DNA of 32,464 nucleotides from Oscillospiraceae bacterium (GCA_015065045.1 SVRB01000004.1:1-32464), one strand, 5' to 3'. Shown: positions 8,979-18,652, numbered from the stretch's first letter. Numbers and translations are program-made. Notes: generated by a model not told the origin, from the sequence alone.

Positions 8979-10721
8979 TTATGTTATAATGATGTTCTTA
9001 AAGTTTTTATAAAAGGAGTGAGCGCCTACGGGGAAACGTTCGTCAGTGCTTTCCTCAATAATGATCCACAGATATGCATTTCCAAATTCCAATCTTCCTT
9101 TTATACCACTTTCGTTAAAGACAAATACACCATCCTCTGCGTGCGCTGTAATTTTCAAGAAGGACTCGGTTTTATCCACCAAGTAGTAATTGTCTTTGTT
9201 GGGGTCGGGATAGTAGAAGGAAAAGACGTATTTGAAATTCATACCCAACTGTGTGTCGGTTGCGTTTTCAAAGGTTACATAGGTTGAACTTTTTGCGCCA
9301 GACTTTCCGGTGGCTTCTTCCATATCGGATCCATTGTACCATGTTTCCTCAAATCCTGCCTTAACTATATCATCTGTTATTTCAGTAAAAGGGGTATAGT
9401 TTAATTTTGATACGTTTCTGGTCTGCTCGTTTGGATCTAAAATTTCGGGATAACAGAAAAATATATCTTTATATTCCAACGACTCCTCAAATGTAACAGG
9501 TTTGGTCTTGCCATTTTCGGTATAATAGCGTTTGGTTTCTGTAATAAGAAGTGAATAAAGAAGATTATAGTCACCGTTTTTTGTAAACTCGTATATGCTG
9601 TATTCCAATTCAGTGCCGTCATTGCGATCTACGTGAATAAAGCCTTGTTCATCAAGCCAACAGGCTCCGCGAAGAAACGCGTCTACTAATACAGGCACAC
9701 CGTTTTTTTGAGTAAAAATAGCTTTAATGTTGTAATTCTCAGTCAAAAGAACCAGTTCGTCCTGTCCGTCACCGTTAAGGTCGATTTCGTCATATCCTAA
9801 AAATAAGTCTTTACCATAAGCACCGTATATGAGTCGGTTGTAGTATTCAAAAGATAGGTCATTTGGGAATGTAAATAGGTTGTCATAGACACCATTGATC
9901 CAGTTGAGATAACTGAAATCATCTACACAAGTAGAGATTGTTTTGTAGGTCTTGAGAATTGCGGAGTAGCTTGAGAAATCTGCTACCGGCAGATCTATAT
10001 CTGTATCGTTATTTACCAAAGGAAGATAGATGCGAGGAGATGATAATTTGGAATAAATATAACCCGGATTAGTAGCCATACCATATTCTTCATACAGTTC
10101 ATCGAAGGTTTCTTCGTCAATTATAATACGTTTACCGTCAACAATTTGGAATGTTTCAGTAGTTTGTTTTTTCTCTCTGTCATAGATCGCACCATAAACA
10201 GAGATGTATTCCATTTTATCTCCGTCTACGTTGCAAGAATAAATTGTATTTTCTTCGATGCTGCCGTTTTCTATTGAACGCATTATATAAAAATGATTCT
10301 TTCGAGCGAAAAATATGATGCCGTCGGGTTCGTAGTTAGCTTCCAATAAAATCGGCTTTCCGTCCGAAATGGTGAAGATAGCTTTAATGGTTGTATATTT
10401 TGTCATAAGAAATAGCTCCGGTGTGCCGTTGCCATCCATATCCTTATATCCATATCCCATATTATAGGCAGATTTCTTGTCTTTACAAGCGCTGACAATA
10501 CTGTGGAGAGTTTTTGCAATTTCAGCTTCGCGTTTGTCCATGCCTTTTGTGTCAAGCTTAGGTAATTCCTCACCGTTATATTTCGCAGTGAGAAGCTCGG
10601 TGTATTGAGAGATTATATCATTGTATAATTGTTTGTCAGGAACTTGCTGAGGCTTCTGCTTACAGGAAACTACCGATAAAAGCAGACATAAACAGATGGT
10701 GATAAATAAGGTTTTTTTCAT
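8979..10721 (-). CDS. Lipoprotein with two DxxGDGxxEL-type calcium-binding-like motifs (paralog B)
   Basis: Lipobox LSVVSC; DMDGNGTPELFLM and DLNGDGQDELVLL; near-identical N- and C-terminal segments to paralog A. Confidence 0.75.
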   Translation of the reverse strand: MKKTLFITICLCLLLSVVSCKQKPQQVPDKQLYNDIISQYTELLTAKYNGEELPKLDTKGMDKREAEIAKTLHSIVSACKDKKSAYNMGYGYKDMDGNGTPELFLMTKYTTIKAIFTISDGKPILLEANYEPDGIIFFARKNHFYIMRSIENGSIEENTIYSCNVDGDKMEYISVYGAIYDREKKQTTETFQIVDGKRIIIDEETFDELYEEYGMATNPGYIYSKLSSPRIYLPLVNNDTDIDLPVADFSSYSAILKTYKTISTCVDDFSYLNWINGVYDNLFTFPNDLSFEYYNRLIYGAYGKDLFLGYDEIDLNGDGQDELVLLTENYNIKAIFTQKNGVPVLVDAFLRGACWLDEQGFIHVDRNDGTELEYSIYEFTKNGDYNLLYSLLITETKRYYTENGKTKPVTFEESLEYKDIFFCYPEILDPNEQTRNVSKLNYTPFTEITDDIVKAGFEETWYNGSDMEEATGKSGAKSSTYVTFENATDTQLGMNFKYVFSFYYPDPNKDNYYLVDKTESFLKITAHAEDGVFVFNESGIKGRLEFGNAYLWIIIEESTDERFPVGAHSFYKNFKNIIIT

Positions 10722-10952
10722 GATATTTCCTCTCTTTCGTTATTGCCGTTTTCATAGTTATGGTAACATAAAAATACATAATGGTCAAGGATTTCACATT
10801 ATGAAACAAAGTTAAAACAACAGTGAAAATGGTAATATATTATTATCTTAGAAGTCTTTCTATTTATTAGACGAAGTTTTTTACAAAAACTCTCAGTAAA
10901 TTTTATATTTTTTAAAATTATTCCGAGAAATTATGCTACCATTGCAGAATAA

Positions 10953-10981
10953 TTGACATTATGTGCATTCCATGTTACAAT
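10953..10981 (+). promoter_or_regulatory. Consensus SigA-like promoter for the NhaC-family gene
   Basis: TTGACA-17 bp-TACAAT, followed by GAGAGGA RBS and ATG 11022. Confidence 0.75.
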
Positions 10982-11021
10982 AAAAAAGATGTAAATTCAC
11001 GTCTTTGAGAGGAATAAATAT

Positions 11022-12329
11022 ATGAAAAAAGGAAATATATTGGCACTTTTGCCGGTTGGCGTTTTTATTGTGCTATATTTAGGATTAGGAATTACCTTTG
11101 AGTATATTTTGAAGATTCCTATGGGGTTTTATAAGATTCCAATTGTGGTAATCTTTTTGGTGTCGCTGCTTGTGGCTTGTCTGCAAAACAGAGAAAAAAG
11201 CTTTGAGGAGAAGCTGTCTTTGATGGGGCAAGGCGTGGGAGATAAGAATATTATCACCATGCTGCTGATTTTTCTAATGGCAGGTGTTTTCGTAGGTGTG
11301 ATCGGGAGAAACAGCGCCGAGAGCGTTGCTTATTTTATGCTGTCTATTGTTCCGCCTCGATTTGCAGTTTGTGTAATATTTATCGTTAGTTGTTTTGTTT
11401 CCACTGCTATGGGTACCTCAGTGGGAACCATTTCGTTGCTTACTCCAATCGCAGTAGCGATTTCAACGACATCAGGATTTTCCCTGCCGCTTTGCGTAGG
11501 TACAGTTATGGGCGGTGCTATGTTTGGCGATAATCTGTCATTCGTTTCTGATACCACGATTGCTGCCTGCAATGGTCAGGGATGCGCTATGAAGGATAAG
11601 TTCCGAACGAATTTTGCTATCGTCCTTCCTGCCGCCATTGTAACGCTTGGACTTATTCTCGTATTTTCTTTGCAGGCGGATATTCAGCCTCTGGAAAAAA
11701 TGTCTTATAATCTCGTTCAGATCATTCCATATCTTTTGGTGTTGATCGGAGGTATTATCGGAATTAACGTGTTTGTTACCCTTTTGATTGGTATCGTAAC
11801 AGGATGCGTGATCATGCTGGGGACGGGTGCTGTGGGCTTCATCTCGCTTCTTGAGAATATGGGTGACGGTGTTTCGGGTATGTTCGAAACCTCGATGGTT
11901 GCCATATTGGTGGCGGCACTCTGCGCTCTGATTCGCGATGCGGGCGGCTTCCAGTCTTTACTCAACGGCATACGTCGTGTGTTCCGCGGTAAAAAAGGCG
12001 GACAGTTAGGTATTGGGCTGCTTGTTGGAATGATGGATATTAGCACTGCCAACAATACGGTAGCAATCGTAATGGCAAACCCCATTGCCTCGGAGATGGC
12101 GAAGGAGTACAATATTTCTCCCAGAAAGACTGCATCGATCCTCGATACTTTCTCTTGCATATTCCAGGGCATTCTGCCTTACGGTGCGCAGATGCTGGTA
12201 GCGCTGTCTGCGGTTAGCACGATGGGATTAAAGCTTGGAGCTTTTGAGGTGATTTCTTACCTGTTCTATCCTATGATGCTGCTTCTCAGCTCTCTGGTGT
12301 TTATGTTCCTCATTCCCGATAAAAAATAA
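11022..12329 (+). CDS. NhaC-family Na+/H+ antiporter-like transporter
   Basis: Multi-TM; STAMGTSVGTISLLTPIAVAIS...GGAMFGDNLSFVSDTTIAA motif of the NhaC family. Confidence 0.85.
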   Translation: MKKGNILALLPVGVFIVLYLGLGITFEYILKIPMGFYKIPIVVIFLVSLLVACLQNREKSFEEKLSLMGQGVGDKNIITMLLIFLMAGVFVGVIGRNSAESVAYFMLSIVPPRFAVCVIFIVSCFVSTAMGTSVGTISLLTPIAVAISTTSGFSLPLCVGTVMGGAMFGDNLSFVSDTTIAACNGQGCAMKDKFRTNFAIVLPAAIVTLGLILVFSLQADIQPLEKMSYNLVQIIPYLLVLIGGIIGINVFVTLLIGIVTGCVIMLGTGAVGFISLLENMGDGVSGMFETSMVAILVAALCALIRDAGGFQSLLNGIRRVFRGKKGGQLGIGLLVGMMDISTANNTVAIVMANPIASEMAKEYNISPRKTASILDTFSCIFQGILPYGAQMLVALSAVSTMGLKLGAFEVISYLFYPMMLLLSSLVFMFLIPDKK

Positions 12330-12350
12330 CGAAAAACTTATAGAATAAAT

Positions 12351-12382
12351 AAAAACGGAAACCGAAAGGTTTCCGTTTTTTT
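12351..12382. terminator. Rho-independent terminator
   Basis: AAAAACGGAAACCGAAAGGTTTCCGTTTTTTT. Confidence 0.8.
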
Positions 12383-12383
12383 G

Positions 12384-12428
12384 CGGCTTGAACCAGCAAT
12401 GCTCTTCCTGAAACAATGGTCGAAACGT
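12384..12428. repeat. Short interspersed repeat, copy 1
   Basis: CTTGAACCAGCAATGCTCTTCCTGAAACAATGGTCGAAA resembles 16668-16706. Confidence 0.5.
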
Positions 12429-12456
12429 GTGTTTGAATATTACAACAAAAAACAAA

Positions 12457-12489
12457 GGCTGAATCAAGTACAAGTAACTTAATTCAGCC
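12457..12489 (-). terminator. Rho-independent terminator for the minus-strand dehydrogenase gene
   Basis: GGCTGAAT..AAGT/ACTT..ATTCAGCC hairpin followed on the minus strand by TTTGTTTTTTG. Confidence 0.65.
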
Positions 12490-12496
12490 AAAAAAA

Positions 12497-13618
12497 TTAT
12501 TTTTCCCAAGGGAATACGTATTGCGTAAGCTTAAGCTCGTCACGCACCATATTCAGTTCTTTTTGAACTGACGCGTTTATCGGAACTCCACCTTTGCGCG
12601 CAAGTCTTATTTCATACTCTTTTTCGCCCGCGGTATATATTCTGTCAGCGCCGGGAGCTTTCTTAGCAGCTCTCATGCTGCGTGTGATTTCACCTGCTTT
12701 TTTACGAGCTGTTTCTTCGCCCATAAAATGCTCAGTATCAATAGCTATAAACCAGTGGCCAAGGTTGTAATGACGGCGATTACCGTTTTCGTCTCTGCCG
12801 CTTAAAGCCTTGCCGTACGCTCCGTCTTGCAAAATGGATGCCATAAACTCAACAGCCATAGCAAAGCCATAACCTTTATATCCGCCGAGAGTTTCACCTA
12901 TTCCGCCTAAAGTGGTAAGCGCCGCAGTACCGCCGTTTATTCTCTTAATAGCTTCTCCTGCGTTGCCCTCTACAGCAGAGCCGTCATCAGCTACTACTGT
13001 TCCGACAGGCACGTTTTCGCCTATACGCTCATAATATTCAAGCTTGCCGTTCTGTGTAATTGATGTTGCGCAGTCAAAGTTAAAATCAAAAGCTTCGTCG
13101 GTAGGTACGCCGATTGTAAAGGGATTCGTACCGAACATACCCTCAACACTGTTTGTCGGAGCAACAGTGGGACGCGCGTTTGTTCCCGTCATACCGATAC
13201 AGCCTGCCTTTGTCGCCATTGAGGAATAATATCCTGCGATACCGTAATGGCAAGAGTTACGTACAACGACCATGCCCATTCCATATTCTTTGGCTTTTGC
13301 AATAGCCATACTCATAGCCTTGTGTCCGATTACTTGTCCCATACCGTGATGTCCGTCAATAACGGCAGTAGTCGGAGTTTCTTTTATTATTTCAATTTCT
13401 GTAACTGCGTTTTGAATACCCGCTTTGATTCTGTCAAGATATACGGGCTTAAATCTGTTTACACCGTGCGATTCAATTCCTCTTTTATCTGCTTCGAGAA
13501 GTACGTCGGCGCATATTTTTGCATCTTCTACAGGGATACCGTATCCCACAAATGCGTCTGTAACAAAGTTCGTAATTGTCTCCCAATCTACGACTATCGT
13601 TGAATTGTTTTTCGCCAT
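12497..13618 (-). CDS. Ldh family oxidoreductase (type-2 malate/L-lactate/ureidoglycolate dehydrogenase family)
   Basis: ADVLLEADKRGIESHGVNRF, VVVRNSCHYGIAGYYS, GYKGYGFAMAVEFMASIL signatures. Confidence 0.88.
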   Translation of the reverse strand: MAKNNSTIVVDWETITNFVTDAFVGYGIPVEDAKICADVLLEADKRGIESHGVNRFKPVYLDRIKAGIQNAVTEIEIIKETPTTAVIDGHHGMGQVIGHKAMSMAIAKAKEYGMGMVVVRNSCHYGIAGYYSSMATKAGCIGMTGTNARPTVAPTNSVEGMFGTNPFTIGVPTDEAFDFNFDCATSITQNGKLEYYERIGENVPVGTVVADDGSAVEGNAGEAIKRINGGTAALTTLGGIGETLGGYKGYGFAMAVEFMASILQDGAYGKALSGRDENGNRRHYNLGHWFIAIDTEHFMGEETARKKAGEITRSMRAAKKAPGADRIYTAGEKEYEIRLARKGGVPINASVQKELNMVRDELKLTQYVFPWEK

Positions 13619-13851
13619 TTATCCATTACCTCCACGGTTTGTTTGATTAACGTTATATCGGTAACAACATATAAGCTGCATCTATATATTTTATTGTAAC
13701 ACATATTGACAAATTCTGCAATACATTATTTAAATTTAAAAAGACTTTACCAATTTTAGACAGTATTCGAATATTATACTTGTAATAAGCATCTGTGTAT
13801 GCTATAATGAGGTATAGTAAAATATTACTTGTTTCAAGGAGATATAGAACG

Positions 13852-14358
13852 ATGAGTAAAGTAAAAAACGAACCTAAATACAAAAATGGTTTATTGCAGG
13901 CAGTAAGAGCGCAGCTTGAACACAGAGCGTTTTGGCTTTATCTGCTTTGCGATGAAGCACAGAAAAGAGGGCTTGACCCCAGAGATTTCGGTAGCGCGGC
14001 AGTAAAGAGATGCGGACTTTCTCAGGGAAATGACCTTGTAAAAAAGGGTAAGACAGATAGCTTGAAGGGACTTCGCAAGACGTTGTTTACAAAGGCGGCG
14101 CAGCTTGTTTTCGAGATGGATATTATTGAATCTACAGACGATAAGCTTTCGATAGATTTTCACTATTGTCCTCTTGTAAAGGCTTGGCAGAAGGCGGGCT
14201 GTACAGACGAAGAAATTGCAATGCTTTGCGATATTGCTATGTGCGGTGACCACGGTATCGGCGAATGTTACGGAAGCGTACTCGACCTTCCTAAGTGTAT
14301 TGCAAAGGGCGACGATATTTGCTCCCTCCGCTACCACAAAAAGACAGAAGAAAAGTAA
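13852..14358 (+). CDS. L-2-amino-thiazoline-4-carboxylic acid hydrolase-like protein
   Basis: EHRAFWLYLLCDEAQKRG...FHYCPLVKAWQKAGCTDEEIAMLCDIAMCGDHGIGE...CIAKGDDICSLRY; promoter TTGTAA-17-TATAAT overlaps the longer ORF start, so ATG 13852 is preferred. Confidence 0.7.
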   Translation: MSKVKNEPKYKNGLLQAVRAQLEHRAFWLYLLCDEAQKRGLDPRDFGSAAVKRCGLSQGNDLVKKGKTDSLKGLRKTLFTKAAQLVFEMDIIESTDDKLSIDFHYCPLVKAWQKAGCTDEEIAMLCDIAMCGDHGIGECYGSVLDLPKCIAKGDDICSLRYHKKTEEK

Positions 14359-14398
14359 AAAAAGCACATAACAGACTAATAAATAAAGGAGTTTTGAG

Positions 14399-14707
14399 AT
14401 GTCTATTAAATTGCAAAAAAAAATTAGATTTGTGCCTGCTTTAAATTTTTTTGTAACCGGTTTTTCACTTATTAAAGCATACCGTAGCAGTAATCAAGCT
14501 CGTGTTGCAGATATGTTAAAAATTGTGTTAGTTGGGTTTATATTAATGTTTTTAGTGAATATTCCGCAGATAATTCTCTTAGAATTTATTGAAAATGCAG
14601 TGTTCACAAATGTTCTGTCACTCATTTCAAATTATGCTACACTTTTTGTGCTCTCATCGTTTTTTATTATGCAACAGGAAAAATATTTAATGAATGACGG
14701 CAAATAA
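14399..14707 (+). CDS. Small membrane protein (102 aa)
   Basis: ORF with AAAGGAG RBS and hydrophobic segments; family not recognised. Confidence 0.55.
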   Translation: MSIKLQKKIRFVPALNFFVTGFSLIKAYRSSNQARVADMLKIVLVGFILMFLVNIPQIILLEFIENAVFTNVLSLISNYATLFVLSSFFIMQQEKYLMNDGK

Positions 14708-14797
14708 GTGGGGATAGATTTGTTTTTCATAACCTACGATCAAAAAAACGACGAAATGTACATACCATATTTTCACTTGATGTAAAGGAGATTTGTG

Positions 14798-15376
14798 ATG
14801 AAAAAAGTACAAATTCCTGCCGACATAAAAGCTTATGTAAACAGAAAAGTTATAAAAAAGATAATTTGTTGGGCGCTTTTGACTTTGGGGATTGTTTTGT
14901 TGATCACTTTGTACGGTGAAAAATGTTTTCATCGTTTAGATGATACGACGAAGCATATTATTTACACATTGCTTGCTTTATCGCCTGTTTATATTTTAAA
15001 AATGTATAGATTGATCGATAAATCGTGGTGCGGAGAATTGGTTGATATTGAGATTCGGTACACGACCGATAGTAATAGAGGTTTTAAGCCCACTCTCGAA
15101 ACGCTTTATACAAAAGAGACTGTGATTTTTCATGTAAAAGTTGGTGACAAGATCATAAAACGAAAAGCATACGAAAACGCTGCAAAAAACAGTAATATTT
15201 CTTCGTGCTATCGAAAGGGAGATTTTGTAGCGCATATATATGGTACTGATTACATTCAGATTATTAACGAAAAAGCTGAAAATGTAATTTGTGTTGTGTG
15301 CGGCTTATCAACTCCCGGAAATTTCGAAGAATGCCATTCCTGCCACCATACACTTAAGATAAATGTTGAAGAATAA
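14798..15376 (+). CDS. Membrane protein with C-terminal zinc-ribbon-like CxxC..CxxC
   Basis: AAAGGAG RBS; two predicted TM; VICVVCGLSTPGNFEECHSCHHTL. Confidence 0.6.
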   Translation: MKKVQIPADIKAYVNRKVIKKIICWALLTLGIVLLITLYGEKCFHRLDDTTKHIIYTLLALSPVYILKMYRLIDKSWCGELVDIEIRYTTDSNRGFKPTLETLYTKETVIFHVKVGDKIIKRKAYENAAKNSNISSCYRKGDFVAHIYGTDYIQIINEKAENVICVVCGLSTPGNFEECHSCHHTLKINVEE

Positions 15377-15411
15377 ATTTGCAGACAACAAAAAAACTTA
15401 TATAAAAAACA

Positions 15412-15438
15412 CGGGAATCGAAAGATTCCCGATTTTTT
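15412..15438 (+). terminator. Rho-independent terminator
   Basis: CGGGAATCGAAAGATTCCCGATTTTTT. Confidence 0.75.
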
Positions 15439-15565
15439 GTATTACTAAACTAATCGTGTATAAAATCAACTTAAACTAAACAGTGCGGTTATTGTAATTT
15501 AATCTACTCTTTGTTATTATGTAGTTAGAATAAGCGCTTCAACTTTTTAAAGGGAGTAATAATAA

Positions 15566-16636
15566 ATGAAAATTATATTAGGCAAACAATTAAAAAAATT
15601 ACGCAGGATAAAAGGTAATACCCAAGAGGAATTGGCTGAACACCTCGGAATTACTATGCAAGCTATTTCAAAATGGGAACGAGAAGAAGGATTTCCTGAT
15701 ATAACGTTTTTGCCTGCTATTGCTTCATATTACGGTGTAAGTGTTGATGAGTTGCTTGGTGTCGGAAAAGCTGAAAAAGAAAAAAAGATAAAAACCTACC
15801 ATGATAAAAATTTGGAACTTTTTCGCGAGGGCAAAAATTCAGAGCGTGTGGCTTTATGTCGTGAAGCAAATAAGGAATTTCCCGACGAGTTTTCGCTGTT
15901 GTATAATTTAATGTACGCATTGCAAGCCGAGGATATAAACAAAAATGCCGATGAAATTATTAAATATGGCGAAAGAATATTGGCGGAATCTACTGATAAT
16001 CACCTAAGGAGTGGCGCGATCCAATCTTTGAGCTTTACTTATTATTTCGCAAAGGGTGATGCGGAATCTGCTAAGAAATATGCTTATATGGCAGGCATAT
16101 ATAGCTCTACAGTTAATGAAATAATGCCGCGCTTGCTTGAGGGAGAAGAGGCAGTTGCGTTTTGTCAGACAAATATACAAACGCTTTTTGATATGATTTG
16201 GGGTAACACAAACACTATGTGTTGGAAAGGGAAATATTCCGCAGAAGATAAGATAAAAGCTTATACATTTGTGCTTGATTGCTTTAGATTGCTATATCCG
16301 GATGGCAATTACGGTTTTTATCATATAAGGGTAGCTGATTGCTATAAAGAATTGGCATATAGCTATCTTGAGCTTGGGAATGATGAACAGATGTTTATTT
16401 GCCTTGAAAAATCAGCGGAACATTCAATAAAATTTGACACAAGAAAAAATGGAATAAATACTGCATTTATGGTTAATAAGGTTAAGCAATCCGTAGATGA
16501 TTCCTATAAGGATTATCCTGAAAACAAATCGGGATTGCTTTTAAAAGCTTTAAAAAAAGATAAATTTGCGCCTTTTTACAACGATCCTCGCATGATAAGA
16601 ATTCTTGAAAAGCTAACTGAGGTTGCAGTTATATAA
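15566..16636 (+). CDS. XRE/HTH-type transcriptional regulator with C-terminal repeat region
   Basis: [57 protein letters not shown]. Confidence 0.9.
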   Translation: MKIILGKQLKKLRRIKGNTQEELAEHLGITMQAISKWEREEGFPDITFLPAIASYYGVSVDELLGVGKAEKEKKIKTYHDKNLELFREGKNSERVALCREANKEFPDEFSLLYNLMYALQAEDINKNADEIIKYGERILAESTDNHLRSGAIQSLSFTYYFAKGDAESAKKYAYMAGIYSSTVNEIMPRLLEGEEAVAFCQTNIQTLFDMIWGNTNTMCWKGKYSAEDKIKAYTFVLDCFRLLYPDGNYGFYHIRVADCYKELAYSYLELGNDEQMFICLEKSAEHSIKFDTRKNGINTAFMVNKVKQSVDDSYKDYPENKSGLLLKALKKDKFAPFYNDPRMIRILEKLTEVAVI

Positions 16637-16646
16637 TAATTTATTT

Positions 16647-16781
16647 TTATGCTTCGATATTGTACTCTTGAACCGGCGCTGACCTTCCTGAAACATTGGT
16701 CGAAATATGGCGCTCGTTGCTCCTGCAGTCTGTATTAGGACAAATGTTGCCGTAGAATAGTTCCTCAAGTATTGATCTCAT
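16647..16781 (-). pseudogene. Truncated DUF6809-like ORF (44 aa)
   Basis: Hand translation MRSILEELFYGNICPNTDCRSNERHISTNVSGRSAPVQEYNIEA*; AGGAGG RBS 8 nt upstream; N-terminus resembles DUF6809 (M+SILEELYYGNI). Confidence 0.6.
16668..16713. repeat. Short interspersed repeat, copy 2
   Basis: CTTGAACCGGCGCTGACCTTCCTGAAACATTGGTCGAAA resembles the 12384 copy, same orientation. Confidence 0.5.
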
Positions 16782-16906
16782 ATAATTATCCTCCTAAAAG
16801 TAGTTAGGATAATTGTAACGTGAGTTGGCACTTTTGCGAATGGGGGAAGAATGTTGTTTGCGGAAAAGTTGCAATAAAATGTAATACTAAAAATGTATAA
16901 ATGCTG

Positions 16907-16935
16907 TTGAAAGAAGTAGTGCTCTATGGTATAAT
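16907..16935 (+). promoter_or_regulatory. SigA-like promoter upstream of the dGTPase locus
   Basis: TTGAAA-17 bp-TATAAT. Confidence 0.6.
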
Positions 16936-17261
16936 GAAATTACAAGGCAGAAGAATAACTATATCTGATTATTATGGACATTCTGGGACAAAAAAATTCA
17001 AATGAATTGAAGATTCATTTGATTCCTCTAAACTTACTTTGATGGAAATAGGTTAACTCCCATTCAATGATTGTTTTCTGTATATATTATCAATGACTAT
17101 CTCTATGCTTCCATTGAGGAAACTGACACATTGCTTTTAGATTTTCCCGTCGATGAACCGAAATCGTGGAAAAACTTAACACTATGTTTTTGCAAAATTT
17201 GATGTGATGTCCCTTGACAATCAAGGTATTGCTAACTAATAAAATTTTTGGGGGTATTATT

Positions 17262-18497
17262 TTGTCAAAATTAAAATTTGAAAATCATGCTACTTTTCCA
17301 AATAATATTCATTGGGAATTACTAACCTCACGACAAAGTGAATTATATTTTCGTCCTGATGATATCCGTAGTCCGTTTGCAAGGGACTACACTCGAATCC
17401 TCCACTCGATGGCTTACCGTCGACTTAAACACAAAACCCAAGTTTTTTTCAATATTGATAATGACCATATATGTACACGAATGGAACATGTTGCACACGT
17501 TGAATCTGTGAGTTCGACGATTGCTAGAAGACTTGGATTAAATGAAGAACTTACAAAAGCAATTTCAATGGGACATGATTTGGGGCATGCTCCATTTGGA
17601 CATCAAGGAGAATCTGTAATAAAAAAACTGTGCAATAAGTATTTGAATCAAAGTTTTTGGCATGAACAAAATGGTTTGAGATTTGTTGACAAAGTGGATT
17701 TACTTGAAGATAACTATAAGTCTTTTAAAAACCTGAATTTAACATACGCGGTGAGAGATGGCATCATATCTCATTGTGGAGAAGTAGATGAAAACGGAAT
17801 TTTCCCTAGGAGTATAGACATTTCTATTGATGATTTTAATGAAGCGGGAAAATACCAAGCCGTTACATGGGAGGGGTGTGTAGTTAAAATTGCAGATAAA
17901 ATTGCTTATGTGGGTCGTGATATAGAAGATGCGATGAATCTTGGTTTTTTGGATCAAACAGCACAAAATACTCTTTTGCGAATGGCACAAGCTAATGATC
18001 AAAATGTATTAAACACGACTGTGATCATGCATAATATGATTATTGATATCTGTAACAACAGTTCCCCCAAAAATGGTATTTGCTTAAGTCACAAATTCAA
18101 TCAACAATTAAAAGATATTAAAGCATTTAATTACGAACACATCTACAATCACCCACGTCTTGAACCTTTTAAACACTATTCTGAACTTGTTATTACTCAA
18201 ATATTTGAATCACTTTTAACTATGTATGACGGAAAACACACTTGGAGTATGTTGAATGAAAATCGATGTTTTACACCTCAACTGGTAGATTCTTTTGAAA
18301 AATGGTTAGCTCGTTACTGCAATGTTAGCATAGTTCCAAATGGCGAATTAAAAGATTTGGCATTGAGTTGTACAAATGAAAAAATATATAAAAACTTGGA
18401 AACAAAGGAATTATACATCCAAGCAATAATAGATTATATTTCTGGTATGACTGATCGGTTTGCTATAGTGCTCTTTAATGAATTATTGCAGTTTTAA
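17262..18497 (+). CDS. dgt: dGTPase / HD-domain dNTP triphosphohydrolase
   Basis: RRLKHKTQVF, RMEHVAHVE, MGHDLGHAPFGHQGE HD motifs; TTG start with GGGGG RBS. Confidence 0.88.
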   Translation: MSKLKFENHATFPNNIHWELLTSRQSELYFRPDDIRSPFARDYTRILHSMAYRRLKHKTQVFFNIDNDHICTRMEHVAHVESVSSTIARRLGLNEELTKAISMGHDLGHAPFGHQGESVIKKLCNKYLNQSFWHEQNGLRFVDKVDLLEDNYKSFKNLNLTYAVRDGIISHCGEVDENGIFPRSIDISIDDFNEAGKYQAVTWEGCVVKIADKIAYVGRDIEDAMNLGFLDQTAQNTLLRMAQANDQNVLNTTVIMHNMIIDICNNSSPKNGICLSHKFNQQLKDIKAFNYEHIYNHPRLEPFKHYSELVITQIFESLLTMYDGKHTWSMLNENRCFTPQLVDSFEKWLARYCNVSIVPNGELKDLALSCTNEKIYKNLETKELYIQAIIDYISGMTDRFAIVLFNELLQF

Positions 18498-18601
18498 AAT
18501 TAATGTTTTGTATTTTTATGTAGAAAAATAGGATGTTACACACATTTGCGTAGCAAATTGCGTAACACCTACACAAAAACTGCGTAGCAGGTAAGAAAAA
18601 A

Positions 18602-18622
18602 GAGGCTATAAATAGTAGCCTC
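18602..18622. terminator. Terminator-like hairpin
   Basis: GAGGCTA-TAAATAG-TAGCCTC, T-rich on the minus strand, A-rich flanks. Confidence 0.5.
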
Positions 18623-18652
18623 AAAAAGTTCAAAAAAGCTTATAGGTAAAAT

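Noticed and set aside
8895-9287. Plus-strand ORF 130 aa (and 7187-7375) sharing AYGETFV.AFLNNDPQ
   Set aside because: Antisense to the duplicated lipoprotein genes; the similarity simply mirrors the paralogy on the other strand.
12228-12509. Minus-strand 93-aa ORF
   Set aside because: Overlaps the nhaC-like 3' end and terminators; no RBS or family features.
12497-13618. Type-2 dehydrogenase and lldP/ldh as one lactate-utilisation cluster
   Set aside because: They are ~7 kb apart with unrelated genes between, on different transcripts; substrate of the type-2 enzyme cannot be read from sequence.
13653-13883. Minus-strand 76-aa ORF
   Set aside because: Overlaps the promoter and start of the plus-strand gene at 13852; no RBS support.
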